A DNA stretch of 64,000 nucleotides, from NCBI GenBank assembly GCA_029907255.1, contig JARYMF010000010.1:1-64000 (forward strand), in the 5' to 3' direction. The stretch is from Armatimonadota bacterium. GTDB lineage: Bacteria > Armatimonadota > UBA5829 > DTJY01. The notes beneath the pieces were generated by a model. The model worked only from the letters and a program-made list of their open reading frames with translations. It had not been told where the DNA came from and made no database searches. The first letter of the stretch is position 1; each line of letters starts with the position of its first letter. The position numbers and the translations under genes were made by a program. Of the stretch, positions 17,533 to 26,623 are shown in pieces.

Positions 17533-19044
17533 TTAAAATGCAGCAGTTGCCCGTATTTGGTAGATAGTCCCGGAATTTCGGCTACCATCAGGCATCCTTA
17601 TAGTATAAGGAGCTAATCTTACTCCAATTGACTTGTCAGGCGAAATATCGTAAGTAAATAGGAATGACACAGCTCTTTCATTGTTCCTACGCGGATTTTG
17701 CGCTTCAACCTCATGTCTATCCAAATACTCACATATTACGCTCAGCTTCTCGGCTAAGCTTCGCTCCCAGCGAAGGTATAGGGCTTTCGAATTCGGGCCA
17801 ATCGCATGTCCTATTACCTCAGTGTTGTGGATATATGCAAGCAATGGATAATCTTCACGCGTCGCACCATAGGTAAGTCGGTCTATGTAGATATATTCTG
17901 CCCTGAACGTTGAGAGCTTATTTTTTGAAAGCATTCTAGGCAAATACACACCCAGCGTCCAGCCCGTTTTCCGAGGTCGCTCGAACCCACCGCCAAAAAT
18001 CCTTGGCGATGTTATATCATCAATCAATAATTCTCCGTATATCTGATACGAAGGTCTGGCTGCGTAAAGAAAATCGATGGAATAAAGGGTATTAAACTCT
18101 TCATCTACTTCATGAAACAAATGCTGATATAGATAAAATGGGAGCACAAGGATTAAGGGATTTGGCATCTTGCCTGTTTTGGCAGTTTCGCTGATACCTA
18201 TATTCCATCCGTGGGACAGCGTCCTTTCATAACGCCTGCCGAAAAGATAAAGCGTCTGCCCCTCGTCTTCAAAAGCGCTGGCAAATTGGCTGATTTTTAC
18301 TCGACCAAAGAATGGACCAAAAGAAAACTCCTTTGAACCTCCGGCATTCCAAAACCCAGCGCTGTTGTCCGAGAGTATCAATGAACTGGCATAGCAAGGG
18401 CCCCACCAGAAGTAGTCTCTTCCTATCTCCCATGTAAAATCTTCACCATAGCCCTTAATCATTATTTTTCCAGGCTGGGGGTCATTTCGCCTTTGCAGGA
18501 AAAACTTATCCTCTCGCTCTGAAAGCGTGCAGGCGCCAAGCATGTCCTCAGAAAAGTTTGCCAACGCGGAAACCCTGTACGGAATAAGAAGAAGGCTATC
18601 CCCGCCGGAATCGTCCTCTGCAACGCCGCGCACATAACCTGTCAAAACCATTGAATTGGGCGAGCCTGACTCCTCGCGGTTTGACCACTTTTCAAGCACC
18701 ACTGCATTTTGAAAAGCAATCTCAGGCCTGAATTCCTCAATCAGCTTGGTAATCAAAGCCACCTGGCTAGCGCTCAGCTTGCGTTCCAACGCATTATCTA
18801 CTGCCGATGCGACAATTTCTGCCATTTCCAGGCGATTGAAAAGCCTGTCGCCTGCAAAGAGTCGTGCAGGTAGACCGCTGATTAAGTTGTCCGCAGCAAG
18901 GTTGAGCATCGCATCATACGCCCAATGTTCAAGTGGCAACCGGTCGGCAGAAGGGACGCTCCTAGTATCCGCAAAAGGCGTCCCGATGGTGGTTAAAACT
19001 AGCGCTAAGGTGAGGAAAACCCAAATGCCCCCTGATTTGCCCAA
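17533..19044 (-). CDS. Outer-membrane protein: SLH domain fused to a Wzi-type capsule-assembly barrel
   Basis: 503 residues. The start is TTG at 19044, with AGGAAGGGG eight bases upstream. A signal peptide (about 1-25) is followed by one SLH domain (about 33-85; HWAYDAMLNLA, NRLEMAEIVASAV). The remaining 400 residues are beta-strand-rich, include GRDYFWWGPCYASSLILS typical of Wzi, and end in Phe, as outer-membrane barrels do. Wzi binds capsule at the cell surface. The SLH domain would tether the barrel to peptidoglycan-linked polymer. This is the best evidence in the window for an outer membrane. Confidence 0.82.
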   Translation of the reverse strand: MGKSGGIWVFLTLALVLTTIGTPFADTRSVPSADRLPLEHWAYDAMLNLAADNLISGLPARLFAGDRLFNRLEMAEIVASAVDNALERKLSASQVALITKLIEEFRPEIAFQNAVVLEKWSNREESGSPNSMVLTGYVRGVAEDDSGGDSLLLIPYRVSALANFSEDMLGACTLSEREDKFFLQRRNDPQPGKIMIKGYGEDFTWEIGRDYFWWGPCYASSLILSDNSAGFWNAGGSKEFSFGPFFGRVKISQFASAFEDEGQTLYLFGRRYERTLSHGWNIGISETAKTGKMPNPLILVLPFYLYQHLFHEVDEEFNTLYSIDFLYAARPSYQIYGELLIDDITSPRIFGGGFERPRKTGWTLGVYLPRMLSKNKLSTFRAEYIYIDRLTYGATREDYPLLAYIHNTEVIGHAIGPNSKALYLRWERSLAEKLSVICEYLDRHEVEAQNPRRNNERAVSFLFTYDISPDKSIGVRLAPYTIRMPDGSRNSGTIYQIRATAAF

Positions 19045-19122
19045 CCTAGAAACCCCTTCCTGAATAATAGGTTATTTATTGATAAGCAAATAATTAAGTC
19101 GTGAGAAGAAAATCATTAACCG

Positions 19123-19686
19123 TTAGTTAGACTTAATGCCAACTCGATTATTAATAATCCACTCGACGGCAGATTGAAGGTTGTCAGCAATATAATCGGG
19201 CTTATACTGCCAATGCTCAACATCATCAGCCGAAGACTTGCCAGTCAAAACCAGAATCGTAGTGCATCCTGCCCGGTATCCTGCACAAATATCGCTTTCG
19301 GTGTCACCTATTAAAAAACTACCCTCTGAATCAAGACCAAGCTCTTCACGTGCCTTTAGAAAGAGACCAGGTTCGGGTTTCCGACATCCGCAGCCTTCGT
19401 CTTTGCGATGTATGCAATAGTAGACACCAGCTATTTCTCCGCCTGTGAGTCTGATTTCACCAAGCATAGCTTTTGTTATTCGCTCAAGCTCATCCAAAGA
19501 AAATAAACCACGTCCAACCCCGGCCTGGTTTGAAACAATGACTGCCTTGTATCCGGCTTCCTTAAGTCTTGCCAACCCCTCCAGAGCTCCAGGCAGAAAC
19601 TCGAACTCATCAACTGTTTTTACGTAGTCATCGCGATTCTTATTAATTACGCCATCTCTGTCCAGGAATACCACTTTCAACGGCAC
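19123..19686 (-). CDS. gmhB: D-glycero-D-manno-heptose 1,7-bisphosphate 7-phosphatase (HAD family)
   Basis: 187 residues, standard GmhB length. HAD motif I is FLDRDGVIN (Asp8 and Asp10), motif II VSNQAG, and motif IV IGDTESDI. The zinc-loop cysteines are in YYCIHRKDEGCGCRKP. It removes the 7-phosphate from heptose bisphosphate. The start is GTG at 19686, with GGAGG four bases upstream, and overlaps the end of gmhA by ten bases, so the two are coupled. Confidence 0.93.
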   Translation of the reverse strand: MPLKVVFLDRDGVINKNRDDYVKTVDEFEFLPGALEGLARLKEAGYKAVIVSNQAGVGRGLFSLDELERITKAMLGEIRLTGGEIAGVYYCIHRKDEGCGCRKPEPGLFLKAREELGLDSEGSFLIGDTESDICAGYRAGCTTILVLTGKSSADDVEHWQYKPDYIADNLQSAVEWIINNRVGIKSN

Positions 19687-20240
19687 AGTTCCTCCAGTAG
19701 GTAGCGAAATATTAAATGCGAGATGACCATGTGAACATCTTCGATGTGCTGCATGTTATCGCTAAGTACAACGACATTATGGTCAGCCACCTGGGCAAGC
19801 TTGCCACCTTTGAAACCACTTAAGCCAGCAGTGATTGCACCTTTTTCCTTTGCAACTTCAATTCCCTTAATAATATTGGGCGAGTTTCCACTGCCGCTAA
19901 TGCCAATTACTAGGTCGCCTGGTTCCACCCAAGTTGCCAATTGCTCTGCGAAAATATTTGAGTAATCTGTATCGTTTGCCCAAGCGGTCATTATCGGAAC
20001 GTTGTCCGTGAGCGCCATTACGCGAAACTTTTTGTCTGGGTTGAGACAACCAATTCCCTTTTGCAGATCGCATGCTAGATGTGAAGCAGTGGCAGCGCTC
20101 CCGCCATTGCCCATGATGAAAACCTGCTTGCCGGAGAGATAAGCATCCATTACGAGAGATGCAATTTTACGAATGTCCTCCGTTGGCGCCTCTATCAGCA
20201 ACTGAGCAACATCATTTAGGTAGTTTTTTACTCTATCCAT
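19677..20240 (-). CDS. gmhA: Sedoheptulose-7-phosphate isomerase
   Basis: 187 residues with a single SIS fold. It converts sedoheptulose-7-phosphate into D-glycero-D-manno-heptose-7-phosphate. FIMGNGGSAATASHLACDL, GISGSGNSPNIIKGI and a C-terminal HMVISHLI-type helix are typical. GAGG lies nine bases before the ATG. It sits three bases after hddA and overlaps gmhB, so kinase, isomerase and phosphatase are made together. Confidence 0.94.
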   Translation of the reverse strand: MDRVKNYLNDVAQLLIEAPTEDIRKIASLVMDAYLSGKQVFIMGNGGSAATASHLACDLQKGIGCLNPDKKFRVMALTDNVPIMTAWANDTDYSNIFAEQLATWVEPGDLVIGISGSGNSPNIIKGIEVAKEKGAITAGLSGFKGGKLAQVADHNVVVLSDNMQHIEDVHMVISHLIFRYLLEELCR

Positions 20241-20243
20241 CGG

Positions 20244-21221
20244 TTACCGCCTCACATTAAAGATTACCTTGGTTCCGTCTCGTTCAAGGTTAAAGTTTAG
20301 CTCCCTGAGATTCGAGAGAGCCTCGCGAACCTTGTTTTGGCGCTCTGGCGGACAGTAGAGCAATAAGAAGCCGCCGCCACCTGCACCTGCGATTTTCCCG
20401 CCAAGTGCGCCGGCATCAAGCGCCCGCTCATACATGTTGTCAATCTCACTATTGCTAATCTTTCCGGCAAGTTGCTTTTTATACAGCCAGCCTTGGTGCA
20501 TAATCTCACCTAATCGGTCTATGTGCCCATTGAGCAGACTTTCTCGGATTTCTTCAGCCTGCTGCTTCATCTTTCTTAGTATGTCGACTCTGTCGGCAAT
20601 ATTCGCTTTCTGCTCGGAAAGTATTTCGCTCGAACTGCGGGTCATGCCTGTAAAAAAGAGCATTAGGCTCTCGCTCAATCTGCGTTTCTTTTCGGGATCA
20701 AGATTGATGGACTCAACTTTTACTTCTTCGGACGGCAAGAACGAGATAAAGCGGAGGTTGCCAAATGCTGCGATATATTGATCCTGTTTCCCTATCGGCT
20801 TGCCTAGAATGTCAATCTCAATTTCACATGCCTCCCTAGCAAGAACTTCGGCAGGCACTATCTCGCCTTTGTAAGCATACATTGCGTTGAGAAGACCAAC
20901 GGTCACGCTACTTGAAGAACCCAAGCCGGACCCCTCTGAGGGAATATCAGCCATGGTTGAAATTTCGACGCCGTGCGTTATGCCTGTCTTTCGGAGGCAT
21001 TCACGAACAAGCTCATGCTCAATCTCATCAATTGAATCAACCATTTCTGTTCGAGAATAGCCAATGCGGATTTTTTCATCAAAGCGTTCTTTGATAATCA
21101 CATAGATGTACTTATCGACCGCCGATGAGATTACACAACCACCATCCAAGCGGTAGAAATCAGCAAAGTCTGTACCCCCTCCAGCAAAACTTATTCGTAA
21201 CGGAGTCTGCGTAATGATCAT
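20244..21221 (-). CDS. hddA: D-glycero-alpha-D-manno-heptose-7-phosphate kinase (GHMP family)
   Basis: 325 residues. It opens with [18 protein letters not shown] and carries [18 protein letters not shown] (ATP site, about 93-110), [14 protein letters not shown] and [15 protein letters not shown]. All are characteristic of HddA, which phosphorylates C1 of heptose-7-phosphate in the GDP-heptose branch. With gmhA and gmhB it covers three of the four steps. The guanylyltransferase HddC is not in the window. A RfaE/HldE-type enzyme for the ADP-heptose branch is also absent. Confidence 0.9.
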   Translation of the reverse strand: MIITQTPLRISFAGGGTDFADFYRLDGGCVISSAVDKYIYVIIKERFDEKIRIGYSRTEMVDSIDEIEHELVRECLRKTGITHGVEISTMADIPSEGSGLGSSSSVTVGLLNAMYAYKGEIVPAEVLAREACEIEIDILGKPIGKQDQYIAAFGNLRFISFLPSEEVKVESINLDPEKKRRLSESLMLFFTGMTRSSSEILSEQKANIADRVDILRKMKQQAEEIRESLLNGHIDRLGEIMHQGWLYKKQLAGKISNSEIDNMYERALDAGALGGKIAGAGGGGFLLLYCPPERQNKVREALSNLRELNFNLERDGTKVIFNVRR

Positions 21222-21302
21222 CCTTAACCCTCATGCAATAATTTGTGAAGTTGATGAAATAGTAATTATTGTTTAAAGTGGCAGTTAGTTCCTTGCCGCT
21301 AA

Positions 21303-22313
21303 TTACTGCCTTTCACTATACCACTTCTTGGTAAATTCTTTATAATCTGCCTGGTGCTCTTTGATTTTCCGCCACCAAGCCTCATTCTTCACATACCAAT
21401 CTATTGTATTTGCCAGTGCCGTCTCGAACTTGTGTCGGGGTGACCATCCAAGTGCTTGAATTTTGGTGCAATCTAATGCATAGCGCCTGTCGTGCCCTGG
21501 CCTATCGGCAACGTACTTGATTAGCGATTCAGGCTTCCCGAGGTGGGATAGGATAAACTTGGTGATTTCAATGTTCATGCGTTCGTTTCCGCCACCAATG
21601 TTATATGCCTCACCTATCTCTCCCTTGTGAAGCACTAGGTCAATAGCCTCACAATGGTCAAGAACGTAGATCCAATCTCGAATTTGCTTTCCATCCCCAT
21701 AAACAGGCAGAGGTTTGTCCTCCAGCGCGTTTGTAATAAACAATGGAATAAGTTTTTCAGGATATTGATATGGCCCAAAATTATTCGAACCGCGGGTTAT
21801 TAATACTGGAAGTCCATAGGTTACAAAGTAAGACCTAGCCAGAAGTTCACCGCCAGCTTTGCTTGATGAATATGGACTGTTCGGAAGAAGCGGGTCACCT
21901 TCTTTGAAGCTTCCCTCTTGAATGCTTCCATAGACCTCGTCGGTAGAAATATGAAGGAACTTTTCAATGCCGAATTTCTTGCAAGCTTCTAGAAGCATGA
22001 ATACTCCGTACACGTCTGTGAGGACAAAGCTGCCAGGGTCGGCAATCGAACGGTCTACATGCGTTTCAGCTGCAAAATTTACAATGGCATCAACGTTGCG
22101 CACGAGGTTTTCAACAATTGTCTTATCTCGAATGTCGCCGTGAAAGAACATAAAACGCTGATTATCTTGAATATCAGCGAGGTTATCGAGGTTTCCGGCG
22201 TACGTCAGCGCGTCGAGCACAATAATGTTATAATCTTGGTATTTCTCAAGCATATATCGGCAGAAATTGCTGCCAATGAACCCTGCACCGCCAGTTACCA
22301 ATATGTTTTTCAT
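21303..22313 (-). CDS. rfbB: dTDP-glucose 4,6-dehydratase
   Basis: 336 residues. An extended SDR: NAD-binding GGAGFIGSNFCRY at residues 7-19, ETHVDRSI, the catalytic STDEVYGS and the YSSSKAGGE Tyr-Lys pair, then NNFGPYQYPEKLIPL. It makes dTDP-4-keto-6-deoxyglucose. No rfbA or rfbD is present in the window, so the dTDP-sugar is either supplied from elsewhere or diverted to another deoxysugar through the DegT aminotransferase at 35343. Confidence 0.94.
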   Translation of the reverse strand: MKNILVTGGAGFIGSNFCRYMLEKYQDYNIIVLDALTYAGNLDNLADIQDNQRFMFFHGDIRDKTIVENLVRNVDAIVNFAAETHVDRSIADPGSFVLTDVYGVFMLLEACKKFGIEKFLHISTDEVYGSIQEGSFKEGDPLLPNSPYSSSKAGGELLARSYFVTYGLPVLITRGSNNFGPYQYPEKLIPLFITNALEDKPLPVYGDGKQIRDWIYVLDHCEAIDLVLHKGEIGEAYNIGGGNERMNIEITKFILSHLGKPESLIKYVADRPGHDRRYALDCTKIQALGWSPRHKFETALANTIDWYVKNEAWWRKIKEHQADYKEFTKKWYSERQ

Positions 22314-22437
22314 ACTAACAGCCTCTTCTTTTTAATGGCTACCCACAATTAATACGCCCAAGCGCATGACACAGTTCCGCTAACTCTTGTAGGGTAAACC
22401 CAATCCCCAAATGTAACCGCCATTGGTGGAGATAGAC

Positions 22438-22893
22438 CTATCTCATCTTGATATCCCAATCGTATGGAATATCAGGCGTATTGTAAGGCAAGCGGTACTC
22501 GTCCGGGTCTGCTGCATTATAGGGCATTGTAGGCAGGTTGATAAGTAGCGACGACTCTGTTCCAATCGTTTTGTAGCCGTGCATAACACCAACCGGGATT
22601 CGGAGCAATACTGGGTTTTGTTCCCCCATGAAAACTTCTTGTATTTCTCCCTTAGTTGGCGAATCCTCACGTGAATCATACATTACGGCCTTAATCATGC
22701 CTTTAACAACAGCCCAGAAATCATCCTGTTTCTTATGGTAATGCCATGCGCGTATAACACCTGGATAGTTTAAAGATACGTATATCTGCCCAAATTTTTC
22801 AAAAATCTCTTCGTCGGAGCGAAGAATCTCCGTTAAACAGCCCCTTTCATCGGCATGGGGCTGAAGTTTTTTGATTTTCACACCGTAAATCAT
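22438..22893 (-). CDS. dTDP-4-dehydrorhamnose 3,5-epimerase-related cupin
   Basis: 151 residues from the ATG at 22893, which has GGAGAG four bases upstream. A divergent RmlC-family cupin: DERGCLTEI, VIRAWHYHKKQDDFW (with the active-site-type His) and LRIPVGVMHGYK. It lacks the standard RmlC C-terminus and is shorter than RmlC (about 180 residues). It may epimerise a dTDP-keto sugar or be a ketoisomerase. It lies upstream of rfbB in the same direction, 124 bases apart. Confidence 0.78.
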   Translation of the reverse strand: MIYGVKIKKLQPHADERGCLTEILRSDEEIFEKFGQIYVSLNYPGVIRAWHYHKKQDDFWAVVKGMIKAVMYDSREDSPTKGEIQEVFMGEQNPVLLRIPVGVMHGYKTIGTESSLLINLPTMPYNAADPDEYRLPYNTPDIPYDWDIKMR

Positions 22894-23012
22894 AAAACTC
22901 TCCAATCAAAACGTTTTATGGGATTCTAAGCAACCTCTCTCAAGGAATAAACTAGCGGTGAATATTCGGGTGCCGCATAATAATCTTTTCACCCTCTTTT
23001 AGGGGGGATGGA

Positions 23013-24218
23013 CTAGCCTCGTTTATCGTGCGTTACATCCGACGTGTGTTTCCTCTCGAAGTCAAAGCTTCTATCGCTCACCCTCGCAAGTATACCGAAC
23101 CTTTCGTCTCCCGTCAACATAGCAGAGGTCCGATACAGATGGAATTTCTCTCTTACAAATGTTGATATTTGTTCTTTAAACACCGAGACATCAAAAAGCT
23201 CGGCATGCTTGCGTATCTCGTAGGGATCAAAGCGGTCGGGGTCAAACCTTGAAACCGCCTCTGCCACTGCCTCGGGTGTCTGCTCATAGAAGAAGACTCC
23301 AGTAACCCCATCATTTACCGTTTCCAACGCGCCGCCCCCAGCAAATGCAATCACCGGCTTTCCGCAAGCCATTGCTTCAACTGGAGCAAGGCCGAAGTCT
23401 TCCAAACCTGGGAATATTAACGCCCGACAGGCGGAAAGACACTTATACATTTCATCATCTGGTATCCTTCCAAGAAACTCCACCGTAGGACCAGCCATTT
23501 TCTTTAGGCGCTCGAGGTCGCGCCCATCTCCGATGATTTTCAAGGGCAGTTTGAGCCTATTAAACGCTTCAATTGCAATGTCTATCCTTTTATAAGGAAG
23601 GAGTCTCGATAAAACCACGAAATAGCCATCATCCTGAACGCTTACCTTGAATCGAGAGGCGTCAATTGGCGGATGGATGACAGTTGCCTCTCGACGATAG
23701 TACTTACGAATACGCCGCCTTACTTCTTCGCTTATCGCAATATAAAAATCAACACGGTTTGCGGTAATTTCGTCCCATCGGCGGAGGCGATGGATAATAT
23801 AAGGCAAAACAATCTTTGTAAGCCGCGAGAAAGGCTCTTGTTCAATATACGTGTGGTAATTCCACACAAACCGCATTGGCGTATAGCAATAGCAGATATG
23901 GCATGTGTGCGGTTGGGTAATTACTCCTTTGGCGAATGACGATGAACTGCTAAGGACAACATCAAATTCTGAGAGGTCGAAAAGCTCAATTGCATACTGA
24001 TATAAAGGCAAGTACCGCCGGAAGTGCTTTTTTATCATTGGAAGCTTCTGCATAAAGGATGTTCGGATATCTGCAGTTTTAAACGAGGGGCACACAGCAG
24101 AAGGAACATAGATAGTCGTATAAATTGGAGCCTCGGGATAAATTTCCCGAAATATTTTGAGAACATGCTCGGCGCCGCCCATTTGATTGAGAAAATCGTG
24201 AACAATGGCGATTTTCAC
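23013..24218 (-). CDS. Glycosyltransferase family 4
   Basis: 401 residues, GT-B fold. The N-terminus has MKIAIVHDFLNQMGGAEHVL (the acceptor-side Gly-rich loop). The nucleotide-sugar side shows VLSRLLPYKRIDIAIEAF, FLGRIPDDEM and FPGLEDFGLAPVEAMACGKPVIA with the E-x7-E-type arrangement. It likely adds a sugar to the undecaprenyl-linked repeat unit on the inner face of the membrane. The C-terminal 30 residues are hydrophilic and unusual. Donor and acceptor cannot be told. Confidence 0.88.
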   Translation of the reverse strand: MKIAIVHDFLNQMGGAEHVLKIFREIYPEAPIYTTIYVPSAVCPSFKTADIRTSFMQKLPMIKKHFRRYLPLYQYAIELFDLSEFDVVLSSSSSFAKGVITQPHTCHICYCYTPMRFVWNYHTYIEQEPFSRLTKIVLPYIIHRLRRWDEITANRVDFYIAISEEVRRRIRKYYRREATVIHPPIDASRFKVSVQDDGYFVVLSRLLPYKRIDIAIEAFNRLKLPLKIIGDGRDLERLKKMAGPTVEFLGRIPDDEMYKCLSACRALIFPGLEDFGLAPVEAMACGKPVIAFAGGGALETVNDGVTGVFFYEQTPEAVAEAVSRFDPDRFDPYEIRKHAELFDVSVFKEQISTFVREKFHLYRTSAMLTGDERFGILARVSDRSFDFERKHTSDVTHDKRG

Positions 24219-24236
24219 CGACTCTCAGCCCCTTAT

Positions 24237-25361
24237 TTAAAAGATATTGTTATACACTTTCAACGTCTGACGGGCTGTTTCCTCCCAAGAAAACCGTTTT
24301 GCCCGTTCTATGCCTTTTGCTTTCATTTCCTGACGCAAATCAAAATCGCACAATACTCGCAAAATCGCATCAGCAAGTGCTTCGACGTCATGTGGTTCCA
24401 CCATAATCCCCACATCGCCGACTACCTCAGGCAAGGAGGTTGTTGACGATGTTATTACCGGCGTTCCACATGCCATCGCTTCCAGCGGCGGGAGTCCAAA
24501 ACCTTCATAGACCGATGGATATACAAAGACAGAAGCCGCTCCGTAAAGCGCCGGCAGGTCCTCAGCAGGAACATAACCCAAAAACCTTATGCTGTCCCCT
24601 AAATGTAATTGTCGGACAAATTCAAATAATTCATGATAAAACCAACCCTTTCCACCAGCTAAAACCAGAGTACAACGTTGGTTAAACTTTTTCCGCACGA
24701 CGTCAAAAGCCGCTATTAAAGAGTGAATATTCTTTCTAGGCTCCAAGGTACCGATAAAAAGGATTGTATTTTCTCCTATCCCATACCGACTAGCAACGCG
24801 CGCAATCTCCTCGCCGGCAACCGGATGAAAGTTTCGATCTACACCCAGAGGAGTGACAAAAACCTTGTTCTCTGGAACGTGAAGAAGCTCCACTATCTCG
24901 CGCTTCGAATGCTCCGAAATCGTAATTACTGCGTTTGCCCTTTGAACCGACCAAAAAGTAAACCATTTAAGATACTGCCGCTGAAATTGAGGGAAATATT
25001 GAGGAAAACGCAGAAAGCTAAGATCAAGTACAGTGACCACTGATTTGGACGGACACGCTATGGGAAGCACATGGGCAGGCGCATGAAGAATATCGAGCCT
25101 TAACCGCCTGACCAGCAGTGGAAGAATTGCCTGTTCCCAAGCAATTCGAAATAGAGGGCTTTCGGTGCGCCGACAACTCCAGTGCATATTGAGTTCGTTT
25201 AGAAATTCCATTCGTTCTGCGTCCCGCAAAAACACGTGTATTTCCTGAGTGTCGCGGCAAACAGCAAGAGCAGTCAATAATCCGCGAATGTACCTCGATA
25301 TACCGGCATTTCTGTAAGAAGCCGAGGATGAATAGAGCTGTGCATTTATCCCGATGCGCAT
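24237..25361 (-). CDS. Glycosyltransferase family 4 (mannosyltransferase-like)
   Basis: 374 residues, GT-B fold. MRIGINAQLYSSS starts the N domain, ITISEHSKREIVE is the usual linker strand, and the donor domain has LFIGTLEPRKNIHSLIAAF, FLGYVPAEDLPALYGAA and YPSVYEGFGLPPLEAMACG. This is the style of WbaZ or mannosyl-type enzymes. It lies 18 bases after the polymerase gene and 18 before the next glycosyltransferase, so all are co-transcribed. Confidence 0.88.
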   Translation of the reverse strand: MRIGINAQLYSSSASYRNAGISRYIRGLLTALAVCRDTQEIHVFLRDAERMEFLNELNMHWSCRRTESPLFRIAWEQAILPLLVRRLRLDILHAPAHVLPIACPSKSVVTVLDLSFLRFPQYFPQFQRQYLKWFTFWSVQRANAVITISEHSKREIVELLHVPENKVFVTPLGVDRNFHPVAGEEIARVASRYGIGENTILFIGTLEPRKNIHSLIAAFDVVRKKFNQRCTLVLAGGKGWFYHELFEFVRQLHLGDSIRFLGYVPAEDLPALYGAASVFVYPSVYEGFGLPPLEAMACGTPVITSSTTSLPEVVGDVGIMVEPHDVEALADAILRVLCDFDLRQEMKAKGIERAKRFSWEETARQTLKVYNNIF

Positions 25362-25378
25362 TGCTTCCTTGCCTTCGA

Positions 25379-26623
25379 TTAAGTATCCCTCACTTTACTG
25401 CCTGCAAAACCTATATTTGTCCACAGAAGGACTATACTCAACCAAAAAATCGGCTCCAGGGAAAGTTGGTAGAAAAGATTGACCACCATTAACCCAAGCA
25501 TCATTGGCATATAATTCCTAGACTTTACGAGGGGTAGGCAGCAGAGCAACAACAGCACAAAAAGGGAAAGAATACCGGTTTCGACAAGAAACGAAATATA
25601 AATTGAGTGGAAATTAGCATACTTGTCTATAAAAACGTCATTAAGCAATAATCTTGAGCTACCAAAACCCGTGCCAAGGAAAAAGTTTTGCACGCTTGAC
25701 GAAGCAATCTCCAAACCCCTTTCAACTAACATTAAGTGCATGCCGCCTGATTCTGACTCGCCAAAAGATAGACGTTCCGCCAATAATCTACCTATTTTAA
25801 GATAGGTTCCTAGCACCGTGCATCGGGCAACAAAAAGCAATAATATACCCAATCCACCGAAAACCACCGCCGCCTTTGCTATCGACGAGAGCCTAATCCT
25901 GCCATCTTGAACCAGCATAACCAATCCCATGATTATAAACCCAGCAATCCCAGACCTAGATAAAGTCGCCAATATCATAACCAACGCCAAATAGAAAAAT
26001 GCATCGCGCAATGGCGAACGACCGCTAAACTTCAGTACAAAGAACGCATAAACCATTAGAAGCGTCGCCCCTCGGTTCATGTCAATCGACACACCAGCTA
26101 GCCGAGGGCCAAACTGTCCAACAAGCCGTGGACCAAAATCAATGATACTCATGTTTCTGATTTGATCACTTAATGAGGTAGGAAGCCAATATAGAAGCTG
26201 GCCTAAATTCATCAGAAGGCTGAGGACAATGCCGCAATATGCGCCTAAGAGGAGAATACGCCCCGGATTTTTCAAATTAGCTAGAATAATTGCACCGAGC
26301 AAAGTCCCATAAACCTGAATAGCTAGCAAAGCAAATCTCTTCAAACCCAGGCGCATATCTCGCCCGAAAACCACTGACAACAGCACAAGAATAAGTAACA
26401 GTGTGAAGAGAAAGATAACTTGGCGGGTATTCCTCGGCACTAAAACCGCGGGGGCGCTCTTCTTAAGCATAAGGTGCATAAACCCAAATGAAAGCACCAA
26501 TGGCGACAAGATGAGGAACGGCGTAAGGATAAAATCGCCTGTGCCACCCAAGAAATCAATCCTGTCTGCACCAATCGTTGCAATCCAGATTATCAGTAAC
26601 AATTCAATCATGCTCATCGCCAA
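25379..26623 (-). CDS. O-antigen polymerase/ligase (Wzy/WaaL-type) membrane protein
   Basis: 414 residues with roughly eleven hydrophobic helices. A large periplasmic loop (about 270-345) contains RLLAERLSFGESESGGMH and NFFLGTGFGSSR, the latter close to the GxGxGxx pattern of the Wzy_C domain. It sits among glycosyltransferases with a Wzx, so polymerisation of repeat units is more likely than lipid A ligation. It overlaps the GT2 gene by ten bases. Confidence 0.83.
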   Translation of the reverse strand: MAMSMIELLLIIWIATIGADRIDFLGGTGDFILTPFLILSPLVLSFGFMHLMLKKSAPAVLVPRNTRQVIFLFTLLLILVLLSVVFGRDMRLGLKRFALLAIQVYGTLLGAIILANLKNPGRILLLGAYCGIVLSLLMNLGQLLYWLPTSLSDQIRNMSIIDFGPRLVGQFGPRLAGVSIDMNRGATLLMVYAFFVLKFSGRSPLRDAFFYLALVMILATLSRSGIAGFIIMGLVMLVQDGRIRLSSIAKAAVVFGGLGILLLFVARCTVLGTYLKIGRLLAERLSFGESESGGMHLMLVERGLEIASSSVQNFFLGTGFGSSRLLLNDVFIDKYANFHSIYISFLVETGILSLFVLLLLCCLPLVKSRNYMPMMLGLMVVNLFYQLSLEPIFWLSIVLLWTNIGFAGSKVRDT

